A stretch of DNA of 13,998 bases from contig JAJRTT010000046.1 of the NCBI GenBank assembly GCA_024278155.1, positions 1 through 13,998 of the forward strand, given 5' to 3'. The DNA is from Bacteroidota bacterium (GTDB lineage Bacteria > Bacteroidota > Bacteroidia > Bacteroidales > JAADJA01). Shown piece after piece: positions 7,314 to 13,738 of the stretch (position 1 is the first letter of the stretch; each line of letters starts with the position of its first letter). The translations under genes were made by a program, and so were the position numbers. The notes under the pieces are model-generated. The model worked only from the letters and a program-made list of their open reading frames with translations. It ran no database searches and had not been told where the DNA came from.

Positions 7314-7321
7314 TACCTTTG
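7314..7321 (+). promoter_or_regulatory. -7 element (TACCTTTG) of dsbD
   Basis: TACCTTTG matches TAnnTTTG, giving a leader of about 80 nt. No TTTG sits at the -33 distance; the nearest (7278-7281) is 32 nt upstream. Confidence 0.45.
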
Positions 7322-7327
7322 CCCGCT

Positions 7328-7354
7328 GACAACTTTTTTTTTCAAAAGTTTGTC
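7328..7354 (+). other. Hairpin in the dsbD leader
   Basis: GACAACTTTT (7328-7337) can pair with AAAAGTTTGTC (7344-7354) with one bulged base and a short loop. It would form at the very 5' end of the mRNA. It could stabilise the transcript or attenuate expression; no riboswitch family is recognised. Confidence 0.3.
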
Positions 7355-7407
7355 TTTCCCACCGATTGAAAAAAGGGATTTTTTATAAATAAATTAAGCG
7401 TATCCAG

Positions 7408-9507
7408 ATGAAAAAAGCCGGCATTCTTATAAGTATCGTTTTATTGAGCGTCAATTTTGCATTTTCGCAAATACTTGAACCTGTAAAGTGGGGCTTCAAA
7501 TCGAAAGATTTGGGGAACAATGAAGTTGAACTCATTTTCACGGCTTCTATTCAAAATAATTGGCATCTGTATTCACAGGATGTCCCTGACGGAGGCCCTA
7601 CCAAGACTATGTTTTATTTTTATGGGACGAACGGTTTTGAAGTTATCGACAAATCAGCATCGATAGTTGAGGAAGAATCATATAAACGGGAAGGTAAAAT
7701 GGATTATGTAATCCATTTCAATGAACCTGCCGGACATGAAGAAAATGACCCAATCTTTAAAATGATGTTGAAGACATTTGAAGATGAGGCAAAATTTACC
7801 CAAAAGATAAAAATCACAAGTACAGAACCATTGAATATTTCAGGTTATGTATATTTTGGTGCCTGTGATGACAAAGCCTGTATCCCCCCAAACGATGACA
7901 CTGAATTTTCATTTTCCTTTAATGGCCAAAAAGCCGAAGAGGCTTCAACAGCTGGTGCAAGAGATGTGAACAGCGAAAAACACAAAGGCACCTACCAGGT
8001 GCTTGCCGATTTGTCGGTAATGGATCATGCGAACCTTGATGATTTTTCGAATAAAACACTTTGGGAGCTTTTTATCTTTTCCATTCTTGCCGGACTGGCC
8101 GCTATCCTGACCCCCTGTGTTTTCCCGATGATACCCATGACAGTGAGTTTCTTTATGAAGGAGAAAAAATCGCAAGGGAAAAAGGAGGCCGTGTTTTTTG
8201 GTTTGTCCATCATGGCAATTTATACGGTTATCGGAACCGTGATCGCTGTTACTCTTGGCGTTAATTTTGCCAACTGGTTAAGTACGCACTGGCTGCCCAA
8301 TGTTTTGTTCTTCCTCATTTTTGTCATTTTTGCCGCTTCCTTTTTCGGGATGTTCGAAATCGTTTTGCCAAGCTGGATGATCAATAAATCGGATGCAAAG
8401 GCAGATAAAGGTGGATATACCGGGGCGTTTTTCATGGCCTTTACGTTGGTGCTTGTTTCCTTTTCATGCACCGGGCCATTGGTTGGGGCTATTTTGGTAA
8501 AAGCCGCTACGGGCGCATGGGTCGAACCCATTGTTGGGATGCTCGGGTTTTCGTTTGCCTTTGCGCTCCCGTTTGCCGTATTTGCTTTTTTCCCTTCATT
8601 GATGAACAAGCTGCCAAAATCAGGTGGATGGCTTAATTCAGTAAAAGTAGTCCTTGGTTTTATCGAACTTGCCCTTGGATTGAAATTCCTGAGCATTGCC
8701 GATCAAACATACCATTGGGGAATCCTTGACCGCGAGGTTTATTTGGCTTTTTGGATCGTGATTTTCGTATTGATGGGCTTCTACTTATTGGGGAAAATAA
8801 AATTTGCGCACGATAGCGATCTGAAATATATTGGTGTCCCAAGGCTGTTTTTGGCAATTGTTACATTTACCTTTGTGATGTACCTTATCCCTGGAATGTT
8901 TGGCGCACCTTTGAAAGCATTGTCGGGCTACTTGCCACCAATGACGACCCATGATTTTGACTTGGATAAGATTTCGCGCGAAAATGCAATGGCCGCTTCC
9001 GGAGTGGAACGGGAGTCGTCTATCTGTGATACACCTAAATATCATGAATTCCTCCATTTGCCACATGGAATCGAGGGTTATTATGATTTTGAACAAGGCC
9101 TCGCTTGCGCAAAAAAACTGAACAAACCTGTTTTTGTTGATTTTACCGGTCACGGTTGTGTGAATTGCCGGGAGATGGAAGCCAATGTATGGTCGGACCC
9201 ACGGGTATTGAAGCGCCTGAAGGAAGACTATGTGGTCATTAGCTTGTATGTGGACGATAAAACGAAGGTGGACGAATCGGATTGGGTCGTTTCCTCTGTT
9301 GATGGGAAATTGAAAAAATCCATTGGAAAAATTTATGCCGATCTTCAGATTTATAACTTCAACATAAATGCACAGCCCTATTATGTGCTTCTCGGACATA
9401 ATGGTGAATTGCTGGCCAAGCCACATACCTACGATCTTGATGTGGAAGAATATATCCGTTTCCTCGACGAGGGAATCGAGAATTTCAGGAATGGGAAACA
9501 ATTTTAA
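7408..9507 (+). CDS. dsbD: Thiol:disulfide interchange protein DsbD (alpha, 8-TM and thioredoxin domains)
   Basis: DsbD carries electrons from cytoplasmic thioredoxin across the inner membrane to periplasmic thiol proteins such as cytochrome-c maturation and disulfide-isomerase factors. The 699-residue protein has all three modules. After a signal peptide (1-20) comes the alpha domain with its cysteine pair C153 and C158 (GACDDKACIPP). The membrane domain (about 217-497) has eight hydrophobic segments, with C237 in LTPCVFPMIP and C354 in FSCTGPL as the redox pair. The C-terminal thioredoxin-like domain has GCVNC at 583-587 (C584, C587). All six expected cysteines are present, so a working electron relay is likely. 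It stands alone with its own promoter, and the MITE lies 45 bp past its stop. No clear terminator follows. Confidence 0.95.
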   Translation: MKKAGILISIVLLSVNFAFSQILEPVKWGFKSKDLGNNEVELIFTASIQNNWHLYSQDVPDGGPTKTMFYFYGTNGFEVIDKSASIVEEESYKREGKMDYVIHFNEPAGHEENDPIFKMMLKTFEDEAKFTQKIKITSTEPLNISGYVYFGACDDKACIPPNDDTEFSFSFNGQKAEEASTAGARDVNSEKHKGTYQVLADLSVMDHANLDDFSNKTLWELFIFSILAGLAAILTPCVFPMIPMTVSFFMKEKKSQGKKEAVFFGLSIMAIYTVIGTVIAVTLGVNFANWLSTHWLPNVLFFLIFVIFAASFFGMFEIVLPSWMINKSDAKADKGGYTGAFFMAFTLVLVSFSCTGPLVGAILVKAATGAWVEPIVGMLGFSFAFALPFAVFAFFPSLMNKLPKSGGWLNSVKVVLGFIELALGLKFLSIADQTYHWGILDREVYLAFWIVIFVLMGFYLLGKIKFAHDSDLKYIGVPRLFLAIVTFTFVMYLIPGMFGAPLKALSGYLPPMTTHDFDLDKISRENAMAASGVERESSICDTPKYHEFLHLPHGIEGYYDFEQGLACAKKLNKPVFVDFTGHGCVNCREMEANVWSDPRVLKRLKEDYVVISLYVDDKTKVDESDWVVSSVDGKLKKSIGKIYADLQIYNFNINAQPYYVLLGHNGELLAKPHTYDLDVEEYIRFLDEGIENFRNGKQF

Positions 9508-9544
9508 TGAAAGCCTAATTTCTTTTTTTTCAAAAGAGGCCTAA

Positions 9545-9552
9545 ATTCATAA
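9545..9552. repeat. Left target-site duplication of the MITE (ATTCATAA)
   Basis: ATTCATAA abuts the left terminal repeat and is repeated exactly at 9758-9765. It marks the insertion point and shows that the element arrived by transposition. Confidence 0.85.
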
Positions 9553-9757
9553 GGGTGTACGACAAATTTCCCTTTTTGTGGAATTTAGTCCCGAAGTTTC
9601 GGGATTGTGCTTTCGTGCCAAAAGAAAAAAGTGCCACTAAATCACTAAAACCATCAGTCGCCAAAGGCTTGCCGACGGTACGACACGAAATCCACACTAA
9701 AAAATGATACCAATTAAATGAGTTTATATGTGAACTTGGGAAATTTGTCGTACACCC
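9553..9757. mobile_element. 205-bp MITE with perfect 20-bp terminal inverted repeats
   Basis: GGGTGTACGACAAATTTCCC (9553-9572) and its exact reverse complement (9738-9757) are the two ends. They are flanked by a perfect 8-bp direct repeat, ATTCATAA (9545-9552 and 9758-9765), which is a target-site duplication. The 165-bp interior has no coding potential. It contains a small hairpin (TCCCGAA-GT-TTCGGGA, 9589-9604) and an internal copy of the end motif GTACGACA (9678-9685). It must have been moved by a transposase encoded elsewhere. An 8-bp duplication fits families such as IS1595 or IS256, but the parent element cannot be named from the window. Confidence 0.9.
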
Positions 9758-9765
9758 ATTCATAA
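9758..9765. repeat. Right target-site duplication of the MITE (ATTCATAA)
   Basis: Exact copy of the 8-bp repeat at 9545-9552, directly after the right terminal repeat. Confidence 0.85.
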
Positions 9766-9845
9766 TGTTGGGAGTACGGGTTTTTGGTTGAATCTACACC
9801 AGCAATAAAATAATCCCCAATGATTTTTATGACGGAAAGAATGTG

Positions 9846-9853
9846 TATTTTTG
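9846..9853 (+). promoter_or_regulatory. Possible -7 element (TATTTTTG) of the broken toxin gene
   Basis: TATTTTTG matches TAnnTTTG and lies 25 nt before the ATG at 9879. No -33 element is visible. Confidence 0.3.
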
Positions 9854-9878
9854 TGGAAACTACTAATGCCTTTATACA

Positions 9879-10201
9879 ATGCTGAATTTAACTTTAAACA
9901 AAACAACGGAGCAAAAGCTGAACAATTATGTATCGATTTATAAGGGTAATATGGAAGATTAGATTTTATTGAAGTAATTAGGATTATTTCCAATTCCCCA
10001 CTTAAAATAAAATATAAATATCATTATATCGCAGACGATAACAATATGGTTTTTAGATATGATAATGTAAAGCATCACTCAGATATAGCAACATTCCCAC
10101 ATCACAAACACATTTCAGGCAAAATACTCCCAAGTATTGAACCTGATTTCCTTATCATATTGAAAGAGATAAAAGAACATCAAAAACGGAATTGGTTATA
10201 G
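9879..10201 (+). pseudogene. Broken DUF6516/TumE-like toxin of a toxin-antitoxin pair
   Basis: The frame open from 9950 to the TAG at 10199-10201 encodes about 83 residues. They include LDFIEV, then KYKYHY, FRYDN, HH and TFPHHKH in the order and spacing of DUF6516 toxins (TumE-like), which act with a small HTH antitoxin. There is no start codon for this frame: a TAA lies directly upstream at 9947-9949. Family-like N-terminal sequence (ATG at 9879, ending YKGNMED) is in another frame and stops at 9960-9962, so a frameshift near 9950 splits the gene. The first 10-20 residues of the usual N-terminus also seem missing. The expected antitoxin gene is absent on both sides. The family call rests on motif recall; the broken state is read directly from the sequence. 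Confidence 0.65.
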
Positions 10202-10323
10202 GATTTGGTTTAGGATTAACCTTCGCTAAAAAGCTTGATTGGGATAATGGTTTTTCAATTAAAAGTTCTATTAAAGTTGAACCAAAGAATTTTCTGAATG
10301 TTGTAACGTTTAAGAAACAATAA
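10195..10323 (+). pseudogene. 3' end of an unrecognised gene
   Basis: The frame ending at TAA 10321-10323 reads as ordinary protein over its last 40 or so codons (for example GFGLGLTFAKKLDWDNGF, then SIKVEPKNF, ending VTFKKQ). It has no start and runs back into the broken toxin, where it is closed by a stop at 10144-10146. A terminator hairpin begins at its stop codon, as expected for a genuine gene end. The 5' part was probably lost in a deletion whose junction lies near 10190. I do not recognise the family; the Gly/aromatic alternation could be a barrel-type C-terminus, but that is a guess. Confidence 0.4.
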
Positions 10324-10347
10324 TCGGAAAACCCAATTTCCGATTTT
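10322..10347 (+). terminator. Terminator at the 3' end of the gene remnant
   Basis: AATCGGAAA (10322-10330) pairs with TTTCCGATT (10337-10345) around a 6-nt loop and leads into TTTT. It overlaps the stop codon of the remnant and lies 35 bp before the first GAPDH-like gene. It separates that gene from upstream transcription, though its T-run is short. Confidence 0.6.
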
Positions 10348-10382
10348 AAAAATCAATATTAACACTTAATTATTAAGGAATT

Positions 10383-11396
10383 ATGAGTAGGATTCGATTA
10401 GGATTGAAAGGGTTCGGGGAAATTCCAAGGCACATTTACCGAATGTGCATGGAGGACGACCAGATAGAAATAGTAGCTATTTCTGATTTGGGAAACCCGG
10501 ATATATTGAGCTACCTTGTAGCTGCGGAAACCAAAGGAAAAGTAAAACCCAGGCTCGAAGGGAATTTTCTGGTAAGCGATAACGGAAAAGCCCGGATAGT
10601 TGGTGGTGGTGAACCCGGTAAAGTGCCATGGGATTTGTTTGATGTGGATATTGTGGTGGATGGTACATGGAAATACCGCACAAGGGCCGATATGCAAAAG
10701 CACCTTGACGCAGGCGCCCATCGGGTTATGCTTACAACTGTTCCAACTGATCTGATTGACAGGGTAGTTGTAAAAGGTGTAAACGACCATACCATTAGGT
10801 CAAACGACAAACTGGTTTCGGCAGGTTCGGCAACGACCAATGCAGGTGCATTGATGTTGAAAATATTATCCGAAAACTTCGGTGTGGATTACGCAACGTT
10901 TACAACCGTGCATTCCTATACCTCGGACCAACCCTTGCGCGACAAGGCTGGAAGGGATTTCAGGCGAAGCCGTTCAGCAGCTGAGAACATTATCCCTGTT
11001 GACACAATTGCTTCACGTTGGATCGAATACCTGCTTCCCGAATTTAAAGACCGGGTTGAGGGAATGGCCTTGAATGTACCGGTTCCCAATGGTTCCCTTT
11101 TGGATATGACAACTGTTTTGAAACAGGGCATTTCAATTGAGGATATCAATAAAGCGATGGAAAAGGCCGCAAAGGAATTCCCAAATGTGGTTTCTGTTGA
11201 AAACGACCCAATTGTATCCACTGACGTGATCAATAATAAGCATTCGCTGGTTTTTGACAAACGGGCAACAATGTTGTCTCCGGGCCGTATGGTTAAAACC
11301 ATTTTATGGTTTCACAGTGCTTTTGCCATGGCAGCGAGAATAAAAGAGTTAATTATTGCTTATGACAAAGCAGACAAGAAAGGAGGTAAAAAATGA
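10383..11396 (+). CDS. GAPDH-family pseudoenzyme (catalytic Cys replaced by Ala)
   Basis: A full-length 337-residue homologue of glyceraldehyde-3-phosphate dehydrogenase that cannot use the normal mechanism. Where GAPDH has SCTTNC this protein has SATTNA: A150 (codon GCA, 10830-10832) replaces the catalytic Cys and A154 the second Cys. Its only cysteine is C22. The catalytic-base His remains (H177, TTVHSYT). Other active-site positions have changed: phosphate-site Arg231 is Asn, G209 is Ile, the nicotinamide-contacting Asn of YDNEWGY is Ser312 (FHSAFAM), the dinucleotide loop GFGRIGR is GFGEIPR, and ESTG is DGTW. The cofactor Asp (D35) and the AAENIIP and VPVPNG blocks are kept. The tail ends KADKKGGKK. 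AAGGA lies 3 nt before the ATG. It overlaps the canonical GAPDH gene by ATGA. A structural or regulatory partner role is inferred. Confidence 0.88.
   Translation: MSRIRLGLKGFGEIPRHIYRMCMEDDQIEIVAISDLGNPDILSYLVAAETKGKVKPRLEGNFLVSDNGKARIVGGGEPGKVPWDLFDVDIVVDGTWKYRTRADMQKHLDAGAHRVMLTTVPTDLIDRVVVKGVNDHTIRSNDKLVSAGSATTNAGALMLKILSENFGVDYATFTTVHSYTSDQPLRDKAGRDFRRSRSAAENIIPVDTIASRWIEYLLPEFKDRVEGMALNVPVPNGSLLDMTTVLKQGISIEDINKAMEKAAKEFPNVVSVENDPIVSTDVINNKHSLVFDKRATMLSPGRMVKTILWFHSAFAMAARIKELIIAYDKADKKGGKK
11381..11386 (+). promoter_or_regulatory. Shine-Dalgarno of gap, inside the tail of the pseudoenzyme gene
   Basis: AGGAGG lies 6 nt before the ATG at 11393 and is formed by the Lys-Gly-Gly codons near the end of the upstream gene. 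Together with the ATGA overlap it supports coupled translation. Confidence 0.75.
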
Positions 11397-12391
11397 GAGT
11401 AGCGATTAATGGTTTTGGAAGGATCGGACGTTCGGTCTTCAGGATTTTGAACAACCGAAAAGATATAGATGTGGTAGCTATCAACGATCTTTTTGACAAT
11501 GAGGTTTTGGCCTATTTGTTAAAATATGATACGGTAATGAAAGGCTTCGGGCAGGATGTTTCACTCGATGGCGATTATTTGATAACCCCGAACGAAAAGG
11601 TGAAGATGTTGGAAGTAAGGGAACCCGAAAAACTCCCCTGGAAAGAGTTGAAGATTGATGTGGTCATCGAATCCACAGGGATTTTCAGGACAAAAGAAAG
11701 CCTGACAAAGCACCTAAATGCTGGGGCAAAAAGGGTTATCCTCACGGTTCCGGCAAAGGACGAAATTGATTACACACTTGTGATGGGGGTGAACGACGAA
11801 GGGCTGAAGGCTGAGCATAAAATAATATCCAATGCGAGCTGTACGACAAACTGCCTGGCACCGATGGCAAAAATCCTGAACGATAATTTTGGGATTGTGG
11901 AAGGTTTAATGACCACAACACATGCCTATACAAATGACCAGCGTTTGGCCGATGTGCCTCACAAAGACTGGAGAAGGGGGCGTGCCGCTGCCGAAAACAT
12001 TATCCCAACAACCACGGGGGCTGCTGTGGCAGTAGGCAAAGTTATCCCGGCGCTCAAAGGGAAACTGGATGGAATGGCATCGCGTGTCCCGGTTCCCGAT
12101 GGATCTATTGTTGACCTTGTGGTGGAAGTTGAAAAGGATGTGACCGTAGCTGATATACATGCTGCAGTCCGTATGGCCGCCAATTCGGATAAAATGAAGA
12201 ACGTCCTTTTGTATTCCGAAGGAAAAATAGTTTCATCGGATATTGTAGGTAATTCCTATTCCTCTATTTATGATGCGGAATTTACCCATGTGCTTGGGAA
12301 ACGAATCGTGAAAACACTCAACTGGTATGATAACGAATGGGGCTACTCCAACAGGGTGGTCGATTTGGTTTGCCGGTTAAGCGAATTCTAA
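11393..12391 (+). CDS. gap: Glyceraldehyde-3-phosphate dehydrogenase, type I, NAD-type
   Basis: This glycolytic and gluconeogenic enzyme reversibly converts glyceraldehyde 3-phosphate, phosphate and NAD+ to 1,3-bisphosphoglycerate and NADH. The 332-residue protein has every expected feature: GFGRIGR at 7-13, cofactor-selecting D32 (AINDL), ESTG at 93-96, SCTTNC with catalytic C150 and C154, base H177 (TTHAYTND), the phosphate-site TTTG at 206-209 and R231, and YDNEWGYSNR at 312-321. The Asp together with Pro in LADVPHKD argues for NAD rather than NADP. Its ATG overlaps the stop of the GAPDH-like pseudoenzyme gene (ATGA at 11393-11396), so the two should be made together. The operon ends at the hairpin at 12416. 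No other GAPDH-operon partner such as pgk is present. Confidence 0.97.
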   Translation: MRVAINGFGRIGRSVFRILNNRKDIDVVAINDLFDNEVLAYLLKYDTVMKGFGQDVSLDGDYLITPNEKVKMLEVREPEKLPWKELKIDVVIESTGIFRTKESLTKHLNAGAKRVILTVPAKDEIDYTLVMGVNDEGLKAEHKIISNASCTTNCLAPMAKILNDNFGIVEGLMTTTHAYTNDQRLADVPHKDWRRGRAAAENIIPTTTGAAVAVGKVIPALKGKLDGMASRVPVPDGSIVDLVVEVEKDVTVADIHAAVRMAANSDKMKNVLLYSEGKIVSSDIVGNSYSSIYDAEFTHVLGKRIVKTLNWYDNEWGYSNRVVDLVCRLSEF

Positions 12392-12415
12392 CAGGACAAA
12401 ATTGTTTCTAATATT

Positions 12416-12447
12416 AAAAGCGGGTCTCTTTGAGGTTCGCTTTTTTT
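12416..12447 (+). terminator. Terminator of the GAPDH pair, possibly bidirectional
   Basis: A 13-bp stem (12416-12428 with 12432-12444, three G-U pairs) with a TTT loop is followed by seven T. It overlaps the stop of the convergent AAA-DUF4143 gene by two bases and on the minus strand ends in CTTTT, so it may serve both units. Confidence 0.85.
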
Positions 12448-13660
12448 ATTCGTTTTCCAACATCCATTCCCAAACAGGTTTCACCATTATGTTCTTATTG
12501 CCATGCCTAATTTGATCATCCTGATCCATTGTTAGTATTAAGCCTGTGTTCACTTTCAATTCATCCATTGCTTCCACAAGCCCGTTTAATTCACGTTTTA
12601 GGTTATCATTGTTTAGCTCATAACAAACCTGGATGAGGCTTTCAACCTGTCGGTTTTTTGAAACAACAAAATCACATTCCCCTTTATTCCTGAAAAAATG
12701 AATTTCTTTGGCTCTGCGTTTTAGTTCTATAAAAACCATATTTTCTAATAAACGCCCCTTGTCTTTCGAAAATGAAATAGACAATTTGCTTATTAAACCG
12801 GAATCAATACCATATATTTTCTTCTGATTTATTGCTTGTTGTTTTACCGAATAACTGAAACGGAGAACAGTAAAAAATAAATAGGCATCTTCAAAATAGG
12901 AAATATAGGAAAGTATTGTATTCACTGATCCCAGTTCAAAAGTTTTGGCCAATTTGTTAAAAGAAAATTCTTTGCCAATATTGGTAGCCAGGTAAATTCC
13001 CAATTCTTTAACTACTTTGGGATTTCTAATACCATGTCTTACAACGATGTCTCTATAGATTAAATCGTCAAATAATTGAATCAATATGTTTTGGGTACCT
13101 GAATCAAGATACTCAGGAAAACCGCCTGACTTCAGGAATTCACTAAACGATTTAATCCCCTTATCCTTATGAGAAAAATTTAAATATCCGCTAAAAGAAA
13201 ACGGGAAAAGTTCATAAGTAATTTGTCGGCCGGTTAAACTTGTCCCAAGTTCCTTGCTCAACAATGAGGCGTTGGAGCCAGATATTACTACCCTGATTTT
13301 TTTATCGTGGAGGGTACGGATAAAGCGTTCCCATCCTTTTATATTTTGTATCTCATCGAAAAAATAAATTTCCGATTCATTATTCGTTTGAAAGATTTTC
13401 TCTAATTTAAAAAAATCATTGACTTCAAAATCAGTTAACCTTGGATCTTCAAAGCTTATAAAATTGAAGTTTTTCACTTGTCTCAATAATTGCATCAATA
13501 AAGTGCTTTTTCCACTTCGCCTGATACCCGTAATAATTTTTACGTGATAATCTTTTAAATCTACCTTATTTAGTAAGGTTCTGCGTGTCCCAATAGAAAG
13601 TTTTTCATAGTACTCTTTTTGATACAGATAAACTTCCCTGATTTGTTGTTCAAGTAGCAT
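12446..13660 (-). CDS. AAA ATPase with DUF4143 domain
   Basis: A 404-residue protein of the widespread AAA_14-DUF4143 type. Walker A is GIRRSGKST at 45-53 and Walker B is IYFFDE ending at D102-E103. A sensor-like VISGSNASLL lies at 125-134. The C-terminal DUF4143 part begins near 200 (DDLIYRDIVVRHGI, 198-211) and contains LLENMVFIELKRR (304-316) and ECDFVV (328-333), an arrangement like a PD-(D/E)xK nuclease fold. These genes often occur in accessory or defence-related regions, but their biochemical role is unsettled. The start is supported by a consensus promoter directly upstream. It converges on gap with a shared terminator. Codon use looks more AT-rich than in the GAPDH pair, consistent with a different history. 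Confidence 0.92.
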   Translation of the reverse strand: MLLEQQIREVYLYQKEYYEKLSIGTRRTLLNKVDLKDYHVKIITGIRRSGKSTLLMQLLRQVKNFNFISFEDPRLTDFEVNDFFKLEKIFQTNNESEIYFFDEIQNIKGWERFIRTLHDKKIRVVISGSNASLLSKELGTSLTGRQITYELFPFSFSGYLNFSHKDKGIKSFSEFLKSGGFPEYLDSGTQNILIQLFDDLIYRDIVVRHGIRNPKVVKELGIYLATNIGKEFSFNKLAKTFELGSVNTILSYISYFEDAYLFFTVLRFSYSVKQQAINQKKIYGIDSGLISKLSISFSKDKGRLLENMVFIELKRRAKEIHFFRNKGECDFVVSKNRQVESLIQVCYELNNDNLKRELNGLVEAMDELKVNTGLILTMDQDDQIRHGNKNIMVKPVWEWMLENE

Positions 13661-13676
13661 AATTGGTTTTTATTTG

Positions 13677-13708
13677 CAAAGATAACATTTGTTCATTATA
13701 AATGCAAA
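13677..13708 (-). promoter_or_regulatory. Bacteroidota-type promoter of the AAA-DUF4143 gene
   Basis: On the minus strand TTTG (13708-13705) is followed after 20 nt by TATCTTTG (13684-13677), a full match to TTTG-N20-TAnnTTTG. The start site would be only about 10 nt before the ATG at 13660, so the leader is very short. Confidence 0.7.
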
Positions 13709-13730
13709 TTATTGTTCATTGCCAATGCAA
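13689..13730. repeat. Tandem 19-bp repeat over the AAA-DUF4143 promoter
   Basis: TTGTTCATTnnnAATGCAA occurs at 13689-13707 and 13712-13730, 23 bp apart, with 16 of 19 bases identical. The three differing bases are the central ones (ATA and GCC). Each copy has an inner dyad CATT-n3-AATG. The first copy covers the -33 element, so the pair looks like an operator for a repressor. Confidence 0.65.
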
Positions 13731-13738
13731 GCTATTGA

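Larger units (their letters stand above)
7084..7407. other. Divergent intergenic region between the SPOR-domain gene and dsbD
   Basis: This 324-bp stretch holds one -7 element for each flanking gene (7128-7135 minus, 7314-7321 plus), a short GC stem CCGC-TCTT-GCGG at 7201-7212 and a hairpin in the dsbD leader (7328-7354). The rest is AT-rich and I see no gene or RNA in it. Confidence 0.6.
9508..10382. other. Accessory patch without an intact gene
   Basis: These 875 bp between dsbD and the GAPDH pair hold, in order, a MITE with target duplication (9545-9765), a broken DUF6516-type toxin gene (9879-10201), the 3' end of another gene (about 10195-10323) and its terminator (10322-10347). Base composition is more AT-rich from about 9870 onward than in the flanking genes. 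The layout suggests repeated insertion and deletion between two core genes. Confidence 0.75.

Noticed and set aside
8785..9501. 238-codon open frame on the minus strand
   Set aside because: It is fully antisense to dsbD, whose plus frame has complete DsbD domains. The antisense translation has no recognisable domain, signal or start signal.
9530..9763. 77-codon minus-strand frame
   Set aside because: It runs across the MITE from one end repeat to the other. Its ATG lies in the target duplication, and the translation shows no family features.
9866..9940. Alternative start of the toxin remnant (ATG at 9866, same frame as the FRYDN segment)
   Set aside because: It would need two in-frame stops before 9950 to be read through, and its residues look less like the family than the frame from 9879. 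The gene is broken either way.
9760..9993. 77-codon minus-strand frame
   Set aside because: It is antisense to the toxin remnant, whose plus-strand reading has recognisable DUF6516 motifs.
10383..11396. First GAPDH-like gene considered as erythrose-4-phosphate dehydrogenase or a decaying pseudogene
   Set aside because: Erythrose-4-phosphate dehydrogenase also needs the active-site Cys. The frame is intact over the full family length with structured blocks and a good ribosome site, which does not look like decay.
13689..13730. Tandem repeats considered as a CRISPR array
   Set aside because: Only two units, a 4-bp gap instead of a spacer, differences in the unit centre, and placement exactly on a promoter.
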